The notes beneath the pieces were generated by a model. It was not told where the DNA came from. It searched no databases and saw only the letters and a program-made list of their open reading frames with translations. From Trichomonas vaginalis G3 (Eukaryota; Parabasalia; Trichomonadida; Trichomonadidae): 64,000 nucleotides of DNA. The stretch is from contig NC_067206.1 in assembly GCF_026262505.1 (NCBI RefSeq), forward strand, positions 11,551,507 to 11,615,506, read 5' to 3'. The position numbers were made by a program, and so were the translations under genes. Of the stretch, positions 29,615 to 39,015 are shown one piece after another. Numbering within the stretch: the stretch's first letter is position 1; each line of letters opens with the position of its first letter.

Positions 29615-30439
29615 ATGTCAACAACAGAGAACACAACAACAGTTATAGTCCATGAAGCTATAAATGAAGAATACGAGTACATACAGTTTAACAAACAATT
29701 GCGTCTAATTCGTTCGGTCAAAGACGATATGTACCAAATGCAAAGTATTTTGACTGCATGTTTTGCTCCAGATACCAAACACGCAGACGATTGGTTCAAA
29801 ACCGAAAGCACACAAGAACTTTTGAGTGAAATTTCTCTAGACCGAGAATTCTCGGCCTTGCATAAAACACATGAAAATCGTAAAAATTTGCCAATAAATT
29901 TAAGAGGATATTATGTACATAGACTTCTTGTAAATGCCGTAGCAATGTGGGCTTCACCTCGTTATGCTTGGTATATTTACAGACTTCTTGACGAACTTCA
30001 CAGACAAGAACGTGAAGAGATGGAAAAGAAACTTCATGCAAAAGATGAAGTCATTGAAGCAAAAGACAAAAGCATTCAGAAAAGAATACCACGTTCGGTA
30101 CCAAAAGGAAAGGAAAAGAACTATAAGTATATGATTTATACTGAAGAGATGGAAAATGAAGAAGATAAAGATATGGTTATGTTGCATTTAGTCAGAAGAA
30201 ACAACAAAAGCTTTTACGACCTTGCTAAGATTTACAAATCTGACAGAAATTGGTTCTATCGCGAAAACTTACCGATTTCAATGACCCCAAATGAAGATGT
30301 GAAACAAATAGTTCAAGATACGTTACCTCAAACACACTATGATATGAAAGGTTGTACAATACTTACCTTCAAAGAAGATTTGCCATTGTTAAAGGAAAAA
30401 ATAACAGAGTATTTTGACAACTTCAAACAAGTAGAGTAA
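29615..30439 (+). CDS. KilA-N domain protein (274 aa)
   Basis: A whole frame. Residues about 55-135 match the KilA-N domain of large DNA viruses and phages: HADDWFKTESTQELLSEI, then the diagnostic GYYVHRLLVNAVAMWASPRY followed by AWYIYRLLDELHRQ. A Glu/Lys-rich coiled coil follows (135-160), then a C-terminal domain with YKYMIYTEEME and SFYDLAKIYKSDRNWFYREN, like the C-terminal domains that follow KilA-N in poxviruses and other giant viruses. KilA-N is a DNA-binding module, so a transcription or replication regulator of the element is likely. An A/T leader with TTTATCCGGAATATAAAGAC precedes the ATG. The 210 bp gap upstream otherwise holds only AT-rich DNA and a TTTCTACCCTCA repeat. Confidence 0.78.
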   Translation: MSTTENTTTVIVHEAINEEYEYIQFNKQLRLIRSVKDDMYQMQSILTACFAPDTKHADDWFKTESTQELLSEISLDREFSALHKTHENRKNLPINLRGYYVHRLLVNAVAMWASPRYAWYIYRLLDELHRQEREEMEKKLHAKDEVIEAKDKSIQKRIPRSVPKGKEKNYKYMIYTEEMENEEDKDMVMLHLVRRNNKSFYDLAKIYKSDRNWFYRENLPISMTPNEDVKQIVQDTLPQTHYDMKGCTILTFKEDLPLLKEKITEYFDNFKQVE

Positions 30440-30454
30440 ATGAACTCTTTATTT

Positions 30455-31312
30455 TTACGCTTGACTTTTTACAATTTGAACTTTGTTTGCGTAGATATGA
30501 ATTCTGAAAGAAGTATGAGGGTCTTGTATGACTTTGTACTTCTCCCATAGTTCATGTCTGTCAAACTTACCTGCCATGGACTCTTTCATAAGTTCCATGA
30601 AATCGTCTTCGGACAATCCGGGGAAAAGTACAATGTCAGTCAGTATTCTCTTTACATCCTTACTTAAACTCTTGGCTGTCTGTACACATATGACAACTGA
30701 AATGTTAAAGTGCCTGAAGCTTCTTAAGAATTCGACACATGTCTTGTTCTCTATTCTTTAGATGAGCGAAATCATCTAAGATAAGAAGACATCTATGAGG
30801 GTAGTCTTCCAATCGTAAGATTGCAATTTCTTCGAAATGTATTCTATCTCTTTCTGTTTGTTTCTGAAGTGTTTCTTCTCTAATATTCTCTGCATTTCCT
30901 CATTTGGGTCTTTAGAATTTATATACTCATTTATAGCATTATACTTCAAAACTCTTCTTTGGTACTTCTTTATCCAATCTAACAACTCAGTATCCTTTAT
31001 ACATACTAACTTAGACTTCTTTATAATATCTTTGAACGAATTGACGGTTTGGTCAAATTGACCAGAAGTCTACAAATAACAACTAACTCATAGAATGGGT
31101 TCTTCTCATCTAGTTCTTGTTGTTGTGCAGCCATTTTAAGATAAGTGAAAGTCTTACCCGACCCAGGTGGTGCAATTAGACCTGTTATAATTCTGAGCAA
31201 ATAAGAACTTGTCATGTATAGGCTTTATCTGAGCATTTTCTAACTTCCTTCTTGTTCTTGTTTAAAACATTCTCAAATTTTTGTCAATGTCAGCAAACTT
31301 TTTTTCTAACAT
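30455..31312 (-). pseudogene. FtsK/HerA-type genome packaging ATPase (A32-like)
   Basis: Open segments show the Walker A loop GLIAPPGSGKTFTYLKMAAQ, a long helical middle (RVLKYNAINEYINSKDPNEE), and in the downstream part the Walker B strand CLLILDDFAHL with VVICVQTAKSLSKDVKR, as in Polinton, adenovirus-like and poxvirus A32 packaging ATPases. It would pump element DNA into the capsid. Convergent with the KilA-N gene, 15 bases apart. Broken, with a few breaks. Confidence 0.8.
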
Positions 31313-31347
31313 ATTTTAGAAAAATTAAAATTTTTATCTTTTAGAAA

Positions 31348-31821
31348 ATGTCTAGCGATTTCGCTATCTATATTCGAGACAAGCTTTTCGACAGCAAAAC
31401 ATCTGTCGACCATAAAATCTTACATAGTGTAAACAAGAAAGGTGAATTTGTTCTAAAGTTCTGTTTCTGGGAATATGACAAGAACCATAAAACATTACAA
31501 AGAGCAGTCTTAAAATTTGTCAATGACAGACTTGTTGACAGAGATGACGCCTCTTGGAAAGATGAAGTCCAACAAAAGTTCTTAGAATGCAAAGAAGACA
31601 CATGCGCTGTTCTTGAAGATGAAATAGAAAACAGAATAGATGAGCTATTAAAGGACAAAGAACTTTTACATAAATATGGTTCTGAGAAATTTGACATAAC
31701 TCCACCAGAAAGAAGAAGAGAGAAAAGAAAGAAAAGAAAGAAAGAAAGTAAAGAAGAGAAGAAAGAGAAGAGAAGAAAGAACCTGAACCAGTTCCAGAGA
31801 AAAAGAAATTTGACATGTAAA
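31348..31821 (+). CDS. Charged element protein with Lys/Glu tail
   Basis: The N-terminal 115 residues form a compact domain (SSDFAIYIRDKLFDSKTSVD, then LKFCFWEYDKNHKTLQRAVL) with an acidic helix after it. The C-terminus is a Lys/Glu/Arg low-complexity tail whose length differs between copies, so the end given here follows copy 3 (158 residues, 58,633-59,109). Head-to-head with the ATPase, 35 bases apart. Confidence 0.55.
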
Positions 31822-31838
31822 AATAAAATTTTATTTTT
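31819..31838. terminator. Palindromic bidirectional 3' end
   Basis: AAAAATAAAATTTTATTTTT is a perfect 20 bp palindrome between two convergent genes and overlaps both stop codons. It offers an AATAAA-type polyadenylation word on each strand. Copy 3 has it at 59,108-59,127. Confidence 0.55.
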
Positions 31839-32256
31839 AGAACATTTCTGGGTCAATGTCAATGTTCTCTTCCTCTTTAGGAGTAAACACTGGCTTAGAC
31901 TCTAAAATCTTTTTACCCAATTTACCTTGAACTTCAACTATCTTAGACTCATAATATTCATAGTCGTCTGCTTTCTTTGGTTCATAAGGTATAACAAGTT
32001 TGTATGCTTTGCCTTCTTTAAGGTTTGAGAACCTTCTGTCAAAATTTTCTTTGACTGCTAACAAACCTTCTATGTCTAAGTCTTCAAATTTCGCACCATT
32101 TTTAGTCACAATAGCAAACTTAACTGGTTCGATGTTCCAAACTTTGCTGAATGAAGACTTTTCAAAATGGTAGAAGTAAACATTCAAATATGTGAATGGG
32201 TCTAGTTCTTCTTTAAGTCCTGACATGTACTTGTTTACTGAGATGAATTTTGCCAT
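31837..32256 (-). CDS. Hypothetical element protein (139 aa)
   Basis: A whole frame: MAKFISVNKYMSGLKEELDP, a beta-rich middle (FAIVTKNGAKFEDLDIEGLL; KAYKLVIPYEPKKADDYEYY) and an acidic end (EEENIDIDPEMF). A beta-rich small protein with an acidic tail next to the helicase recalls single-stranded DNA-binding proteins, but no fold-specific motif proves that. Confidence 0.55.
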   Translation of the reverse strand: MAKFISVNKYMSGLKEELDPFTYLNVYFYHFEKSSFSKVWNIEPVKFAIVTKNGAKFEDLDIEGLLAVKENFDRRFSNLKEGKAYKLVIPYEPKKADDYEYYESKIVEVQGKLGKKILESKPVFTPKEEENIDIDPEMF

Positions 32257-32292
32257 CTTTTCTATCGGATAAAAAAATATTTTTTTTAAAAT

Positions 32293-33527
32293 TTACTCAT
32301 AAAAATTTTTCTTTGTATATACACCATTCTGTACGTCTAAAAGACTTTTGACATTTGCCAAGAATGTTCGTTTAGACGCTGTCATATAACCATATTCTTG
32401 ACAATATTGTTTATACGAATCGTACAATGACCTTTCATCTAAACACTCAAAGTCAGTTTCATCTATGAACAGTTCATATACACTCTTGTTTGCTTCTAAC
32501 AATGTTTGTCTCTCTTCGGTATGTGGAATTTGTCTTGGATTGAACTTAGAAATATCTAATGTCATAAAATATGAGAACAAGTGGTTGTAAAAGTCAGATG
32601 TCAAAGTTTCTGCTAAGTCGTCAAAATATTCTGTATCTTGCATATGAGAATCTGACGTTCTGACAACTACATATCTTCTGTCAGAACTTTCTAACTTCAT
32701 CGGAACAGCATTGTTTGAAACCATAATGAAGTTTGCAACATTTTCACAAACTCTTTGGTCTTTATATTTTCTTTCAACAACTCCAACTTTGTCTGTTATA
32801 AGACTCTTCAAAGCATCTGAGTTCAAAACTTTTGTTGTATCTATACTTTGAAGTTCATTGCAAACTATAAGTTTCATATTCTCTATTGAGGAGTTAAATT
32901 TACCGCAGATGTTTTCTAAGTTTGTCATATTCGGGTTCGAATAGCCCTCTAACAGTTTGCACAAAATATCTGTAAAGAATGTGTTCTTACCAGTTCCTTG
33001 TTTTCCAATTATAATGAGAGCAGTTTCATTTTTAGCACTTGGATGTTGTAAGATGTTTGCAAACCAACATAAGATATACTCATAGACTCTTTCGTTTCCA
33101 TTGCATATAATTTCTTTGACATGGTCTAACCAAGCTTCTATAATATTTTCTTTCCATTCTACTTGTTCGTATTTATATCCAGTGAAGATAGAATAGAAGT
33201 TTGGAGAAGGTGTATAGAACTTTATACCTCGAACTGAAAAATCTTCTAACTTTGACAATAAGATATCCCAAGCATCTAACATCTTCATGCCAACTTGTAC
33301 AACTTTTATTTTCTTAAGTTTCTGTCTACATTCTTGTTCAGACACTATTGTTGCTCTTGGTTTGTTAAAGACAACATCCCATTCTTTCATACATAACATT
33401 CTGGGGCAGAGTCAACATAAATGACTAAACGTTTCAAATTCTCGACTGCTTTGTTATAGTCTCGAAATGGACACATATTTCTGAATGCTTGGAAGTCATA
33501 AAAATCTGAAACATCTATTCTGTACAT
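32293..33527 (-). pseudogene. Superfamily 3 helicase (D5/primase-helicase type)
   Basis: The long open part has the SF3 set in order: Walker A ALIIIGKQGTGKNTFFTDIL, motif B MKLIVCNELQSID, and motif C NFIMVSNNAVPMKLESSDRR ending in the arginine finger region. A preceding helical part (WDILLSKLEDFSVRGIKFYT) and C-terminal DERSLYDSYKQYCQEYG match poxvirus D5 / phage P4-type helicases. It would unwind element DNA for the polymerase. The start at 33,527 follows an A/T module ending in TATAAAAATG, as at the polymerase. Near whole, one break at most seen. Confidence 0.83.
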
Positions 33528-33555
33528 TTTTATAAAAAAAAAAAAAATATTTTTT

Positions 33556-34236
33556 TTATTCTTGACTTTGTTGTTGCATTTGTTGCATTTGTTGTTCTTG
33601 AGCTATTTGTTGTTGAAGTTGTTCTTGTAATACAATACTTTCACCAGTTGCATCTTCCAATTCGAAACTTTCTGCCGTCATTGACAAATACATAGGACAT
33701 AAAAGTTTTACAGGAACAAAGTTTGCGTCAACTAATGTCAACGTTATACTTGCCAAAGTGTTTGAGTTCACTAAGGTTGAAAATTCTGCATTCGAATGAA
33801 CAATAGGCAAACCAGCAGAGAAAGTATTGTTTATACGCATAAGTATCTTTTGGTCATAATAGTTTCTGTCGACATTCGAATAACACTTTGAACCTAAGTT
33901 TGAAACAATATATAAGATTGGTGTGCTTAATGTCAATGGAATAGACATTCCTTGTATGACACCTTTTCCTGTTATAGGAAACTGTTGGTAGTAAAAACCA
34001 GAAATAAGTTTTGTATTATAGCTCATATCGTTTATAGTAAACTCAGTCGGACATCCAAACATAATGAAACCTGCTCTAGTTGCAGCACATGTTACACCCG
34101 TACTTAAAGTATTAAATAAGTCAACAAAACCTGTTGGTGGTATATCTGAGTAAGTATCTTCAAAGGAGTATTTTTTACCATTCACAACAATAAAGTCTTC
34201 TGGTGTCAAAAGAGCAAAACAGGCTTTAGTCGTCAT
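33556..34236 (-). CDS. Candidate minor capsid (penton-type) protein (226 aa)
   Basis: A whole frame, beta-rich throughout (FGCPTEFTINDMSYNTKLIS; SIPLTLSTPILYIVSNLG; LASITLTLVDANFVPVKLLC), with a C-terminal Gln-rich tail. Size, beta content and closeness to the major capsid gene fit the single-jelly-roll penton protein of Polintons. This is inference from context; no signature motif was recognised. Confidence 0.5.
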   Translation of the reverse strand: MTTKACFALLTPEDFIVVNGKKYSFEDTYSDIPPTGFVDLFNTLSTGVTCAATRAGFIMFGCPTEFTINDMSYNTKLISGFYYQQFPITGKGVIQGMSIPLTLSTPILYIVSNLGSKCYSNVDRNYYDQKILMRINNTFSAGLPIVHSNAEFSTLVNSNTLASITLTLVDANFVPVKLLCPMYLSMTAESFELEDATGESIVLQEQLQQQIAQEQQMQQMQQQSQE

Positions 34237-34246
34237 TGTGTTTAAG

Positions 34247-34351
34247 TTAGTTTACAATACGTCCTTGAGGACTTTGTAAGTTTGTTGTTATAGAATTATA
34301 TGACTCAGGGTTTTTAGTCGTAATAGTATAAACCATTATATCTTCTGCCAT
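34247..34351 (-). CDS. Very small element protein (34 aa)
   Basis: A complete 34-codon frame (MAEDIMVYTITTKNPESYNS), in a spaced string with neighbours 10 bases away on either side, and conserved in position in all copies. The conserved spacing argues it is a real gene. Function unknown. Confidence 0.4.
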   Translation of the reverse strand: MAEDIMVYTITTKNPESYNSITTNLQSPQGRIVN

Positions 34352-34361
34352 TTATATATAT

Positions 34362-34592
34362 TTAAAAGTTTTTCTGAAAGTGGAGAAGAACTTCATCTAA
34401 ACTTTCACATGGCGTTTCTTGAAGTTCTCTGTCTAAGAAGTTCAAATATTTTGTAAAGACATAGAACTTTCCTTTGTCTACACGAACAAACAAAACAGGG
34501 TCTTTCATATCGTTCAAAAGTGTGTAAAGTCCTTTACATGAAATAAAGTCTATATTATTTTTCTTCAAACATCTTTCAAGAAGTTTTGACAT
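34362..34592 (-). CDS. Small element protein (76 aa)
   Basis: A whole frame: MSKLLERCLKKNNIDFISCK, a short beta stretch (PVLFVRVDKGKFYVFTKYL) and an acidic helical end. Seven bases from the next gene. No family recognised. Confidence 0.5.
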   Translation of the reverse strand: MSKLLERCLKKNNIDFISCKGLYTLLNDMKDPVLFVRVDKGKFYVFTKYLNFLDRELQETPCESLDEVLLHFQKNF

Positions 34593-34598
34593 TTTTAC

Positions 34599-35180
34599 TT
34601 AGCAAATAAATTTTAATGAAATGTTGTGGTCGTCAAATATTTTTATGACGTCTGGGAAACTATACTTTAAGTTCAACGTTTCACCTCCTTTCATAACGTA
34701 TATCTTGTCAATGACATTATATGAAACACCACAGCAACTAATGTCGGGTTCTATTTCTTTGATGTTTATATCGTCTGCCTCTGTCAAAAGTTTCAATAGT
34801 TCTTTCAAAACTTCATGAGGTGCAATGACATATGAGTTCACTTTTACAGGGTTGTGTTCGACCAAGTTTAACATTATACTTAAAGCTTGACAAATCTTCT
34901 CCTGAGTTTGAAGTTTGTCTTTCAGTTGTTGGTAGTCGTTTCGAATATCTGCAACAGAACTTAAGTCTCTGCTAACTTCAGGATATGTTGGTTGTTCTTT
35001 TACAGGAACAATTGTTATACCATCTTCGTCTTCGTATGGTTTCCCCACTTCAACATCTCTGTCTTTGACATTGACAACAACACTTTGACTGTTTGTTTGA
35101 GTTGGTGAATTTAACTTCACATCTGCCACCGCCATTAAACCTTTTGAAACACTCACGCTTCTATTTTTCGGAAATGACAT
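34599..35180 (-). CDS. Hypothetical element protein (193 aa)
   Basis: I chose the ATG at 35,180 (MSFPKNRSVSVSKGLMAVAD); the frame stays open further upstream but leaves the coding-like part. A basic N-terminus and a Thr/Val-rich linker are followed by a coiled coil (NDYQQLKDKLQTQEKICQAL) and a compact C-terminal domain with ISCCGVSYNVIDKIYVMKGG. Head-to-head with the gene at 35,199. A scaffold or virion core protein is possible. Confidence 0.5.
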   Translation of the reverse strand: MSFPKNRSVSVSKGLMAVADVKLNSPTQTNSQSVVVNVKDRDVEVGKPYEDEDGITIVPVKEQPTYPEVSRDLSSVADIRNDYQQLKDKLQTQEKICQALSIMLNLVEHNPVKVNSYVIAPHEVLKELLKLLTEADDINIKEIEPDISCCGVSYNVIDKIYVMKGGETLNLKYSFPDVIKIFDDHNISLKFIC

Positions 35181-35198
35181 TTTACTTAGAATAAAAAG

Positions 35199-35618
35199 AT
35201 GGACGTATTCGAGTATCTCTTCGAATTGAAGCAGAACAAAGTTTACACACACAAACAATACAAATACATTGACAGAATAGTTCTTTATACAAACAATGGT
35301 AAATGTTATAGAATAGCAGTCTTTGCTGAACCAAAATATTTTCATAAAGCAAAGAAAGTTGGTATAACTGAAATGGTGAAAGTTCTTGAAGCAGACAAAA
35401 ATATAACTTCAAAACTTACAGATATTTCTAAAGGTAAGTTTATCTTACAATATTATGTCAAAACTGGCGTACTGTCAATATTTGACGGAGAGAAGTCAGT
35501 TCAAGAACAACTTACTGACCTGCTGCCAAAATCTGCTCGATGGAAGCTGTCGTTATGCCAATCTGAGGAGCCCCAGCAGGTTTCATCGAACGAATCTTCA
35601 AAAGAGCATCTTCCGTGA
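35199..35618 (+). CDS. Hypothetical element protein (139 aa), 3' end antisense to capsid gene
   Basis: Starts MDVFEYLFELKQNKVYTHKQ, with beta-rich KCYRIAVFAEPKYFHKAKKV and a helical middle. Its last 35 codons lie antisense to the 3' end of the major capsid gene (107 bp overlap), so the C-terminal sequence there may be dictated by the capsid frame. Present in all three copies. Confidence 0.5.
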   Translation: MDVFEYLFELKQNKVYTHKQYKYIDRIVLYTNNGKCYRIAVFAEPKYFHKAKKVGITEMVKVLEADKNITSKLTDISKGKFILQYYVKTGVLSIFDGEKSVQEQLTDLLPKSARWKLSLCQSEEPQQVSSNESSKEHLP

Positions 35619-37107
35619 AAAGTGCTATTGGTTTTGTAAACTTCTTTGCTCTCAGTTCATCTGGACCGTCTCTGTCACCAGTATATTGTATTTGTACAGT
35701 ACCAACAGTTGAAATACCACCCATAAAGTCTTCTGAGTCAGCAAATGGAATGCCAAGCCAAAAGTTTGAACGGTCTCCATTTGTATATTGAGTTTTTTGA
35801 CCTCCTGTATGAGTCCATACTTTCACATATGGCATAATAGAACTTTGCATTTCAGGGTTAATGGTTGTTGTGAAGTTGTTGTTAAAGTTCATAGCATCTA
35901 ATGTCAAGTTGTATGACCTCATATCCTCAACTGTAGAATATTCTTCTCTTGGATAATATTTGCCATCTATGTTTATATGATATTTAATACCGGGGTTGTA
36001 GAAACAAGAATAGTCATTTATAGTTCGTCTGAACAGTACAAACATAGTATCTGCATGTTTCATTGCAGTTGTTAAAGCAATATCTGTTCTTGCACCTGGG
36101 TCAGCACTTTGGTTTCCAACTTCACCTGCAAAGTCTTTGACAGATATTTGGTGTATAGGGAACATAAGTGGAACTGCAATATATTTGGCAGCTAAAGCAT
36201 TTGAAATATCTGGGTCCAACATATAGACTGCAAGTCTGCTTTCTATTCTCTTGCATTCAAATTTTTCGCATGTGAACTTAACTGGGTCCCAAGCAGTTCC
36301 AGCAGCATTGAAATAATAGTTTACTTCATTGTTGAAGTTTGAGAAAGTCTAAGTCAACTTTGTCTTTGCAAAAGTCACAGAACTTGGACCAGTTCCAGCT
36401 ACAGTAATGCTGAATGGGTCTTGTGTTGGTGCAATGACTAAGTTATTTTTGCTTGGAGTAAGTTCGATAGAAATTTTTCCTGCCCAGTTTGGCAAGTATC
36501 TTAAAAACCTGAAGATGAGGAAAGATGACAAAGGAACTCTAAGTTTCAGTTTTACTTTAGTGGCAGCAGTTCCATCTGAACCAGAAAGGTTAACATAAAC
36601 TCCTGGAACGTTAGGGTCAAGTCTTCTTATTTTCTCAATATTTGCATACTGGTCTGTTTGTTCTCTAGCTTGTGGTTGTACTGAGTTTCTCAAAGCGAAC
36701 CATTCATAGTTTGCCCATGTTACTGTTTGAACTAAGTCAGAGTTAGAATATATCTTATATCCCATGAAAACTTCTGGAGCATATTGGTATCCGACATAGA
36801 AAATTCCATTGCAACCTTTCTTGTCAGACAACTTGGCAGAAGGTTTTATTTCAATGGTTTGTTCCACGTATAAGAATGAGTTGTCAATAGAAATAATATG
36901 AAACCTGTCGCAAGCAATATCTACTGTTGTTGAAGAACCTTCTCCAAACTCACCTACGTTTCCATAAGAAACAGCAGTTGTATATTCGTAAGTTCCAGGA
37001 ACTATTTCTGACCTTCTAATGGCATTGTCGCATTCGTTATACCATTCGGAAACATTTCCGTTCATGGCATCCAAAACTGTTGGCGTTATATTCTGAGCGG
37101 CGTACAT
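35512..37107 (-). pseudogene. Major capsid protein (double jelly-roll type), copy 1
   Basis: Two long open segments cover the locus. The N-terminal part (MYAAQNITPTVLDAMNGNVS) holds a first beta barrel and ends with LSSFLIFRFLRYLPNWAGKI, a typical Polinton capsid segment. The C-terminal part has LMFPIHQISVKDFAGEVGNQ, NPGIKYHINIDGKYYPREEY and WLGIPFADSEDFMGGISTVG, as in the second barrel. The family forms the trimeric hexons of icosahedral virions. It starts one base after the stop of the upstream gene. Broken, with few breaks. Confidence 0.78.
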
Positions 37108-37108
37108 T

Positions 37109-39015
37109 TCATATGGGTAAAAATATAGAATAGTTGGATTTATATATCATAATAGAACCCACTCGGACCAAGCTTTTACTTGTTCTACTCTTCTTCTTTG
37201 GTGTCGCTTTTGGTAACTTGCCCTCTGCTTCAAGTTGTTGCATCTTTGCCTCATGTTCACCTAGTATGTTGTAAATTTCCCATGTCCTTTTTGCCTTTGG
37301 GCTCTGGTCGCCCAACTCAGGTAACCTATATCCTAGAAAGATTTTGTCATAGTTTGTATTTGAGTCTTCGCGTATTTTTGCATGACTCTTTCCTGAGTTT
37401 CCGGTTCAAGCTCTTCAAACAGAGCTTGTCCATATGGAATAAGCTCGTTTCCAAATATATGTTTTTGTAGCCATTCTGGTTTTCTTTCCATGTTACCAAT
37501 AATATCTTTTGTGAATGGGAAAGCTTTTACCCAATGTTTCAGTCTTGCGTCATTTATTTCTGTAGTTGGTTTTATTTTGTCAAGGAACATGTTTTTCAAT
37601 ACTAACATTTCATTTGGTACTGTCCATTTGAGTTTTCTTAAATATTCATCCCTTCTCGGTTCATTGTCTGCAAAGTAAGTTTTTATGACATTTTGTAAAC
37701 TTTCGTTTGCAAGGTCATGTACAATAGGTTCTCTTCCTTCTCTCTCCCTAACTTTCTTTCTAAACTCTTCACCAAATATACCATCTCTATGGTTCTGTGT
37801 AGTTCTTTGAGATAAATGTTCTAGAACGTCAGGTGTTATATTTCCATCAGCCATGTTCATTTCATACTGGTCCAAAATATCTGCATCTTTCATATCTTTC
37901 AATGGCATTAAAGCCGCGCTGAAAATACCAGCTATATCTGGTTCACCATTCACTTCCATTGCGTCTACAACTTCTTGGAATTGTGGTTGTAAGTTTATGA
38001 ACCACCTATCCGGATTAGCTTTATGACCCCATCTCATTGTAGTTCCATCGTCTGCAGAAACAAAAGTAGGTTTGTTTCCATATTGGCTAGGTTCTGAATG
38101 AACTTTAAACAATGTTTCATTTCTATATGTTTTGTTGAAATTTAACCTTTTATTTTCACCGAGTTCATCCAAAGATTGAACGTTATATGCTCGTAAGTAA
38201 AAAGGATTGTTGTATTTGCGTACTTTCTTTCAGTACTTCCATTCTATGCTGGATATTTTCATCTGATGTTGGAGTCTTTTGTATGTCGGCGAACATTTTT
38301 CGATATTCTTCTACTATGTCAGCGAATTTTTCTTAGACTCTTGGAAAGATTCCATATTCCCCGCATACACTTGTTGAGGGTCAAGATTTTTCGGCTGTTC
38401 CAAATCTTCATCTAGTTCTGTGAAGTTAGTTTCCAAAGGAGGGACTTGTTTCGTTTCCTTCAGGCTCTTCTAGCTGTTGTTGCTGAACTATTTCTTCCAT
38501 GTCTGGTTGTATCTGAACTTCTTCCTGTGGAGTTTCTTGTACCTCATCTGCTGGCATTTCATATATTCCGAGACCGTTTTTAACAAGTTCCCTATCTAAG
38601 TCATCCGGACTCATAAACCTTTCTTCTTTCGTTCCGTCTCTATTTTTTACGCGTTTCATGAAGAGAGTTGAATTATCGTTTAGCTCTGACACCAAATATC
38701 TTGGAGTAAATTCAGTCATGTCATTTGGATGATATGCTATTAAATCATATCCCTTAGCGAGCTTGTATTTTCCAGGTTTGAAATTATATCCCATTTGGTG
38801 CTGAACCATAAAGCTAAATAGGTTCGGGTCAGTATTTCCTTCCTTGAACTTTCTAATAGCTTCTTTATATCTGTCACTAAAGTCAAGAGTATCTGGGTAA
38901 CCATAATTTCCTTAAGCATTTTAAGAATTCTTGGTTTCCTTGTTCTCTACTTCTTTTTATTCCTTGCTCTGTTTGTGGTTGTTGCTGTGCAGTGTTTTTG
39001 AACTGTTGGTTCTGT
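37109..39015 (-). pseudogene. Large hypothetical element protein, cut off at the copy 1/copy 2 join
   Basis: Open segments include a long helical one (LFKVHSEPSQYGNKPTFVSA; DGIFGEEFRKKVREREGREP; ARLKHWVKAFPFTKDIIGNM) and one with YKLAKGYDLIAYHPNDMTEF followed by a Gln/Glu-rich stretch (QPDMEEIVQQQQLEEPEGNE). No family recognised; it lies directly upstream of the capsid gene on the same strand, so a virion or scaffold role is plausible. Broken, with several breaks, and its 5' part ends at the element join. Confidence 0.5.

Noticed and set aside
31368-31862. Ser/Phe-rich minus-strand frame of 164 residues
   Set aside because: Shadow of the charged Lys/Glu-tail gene on the plus strand.
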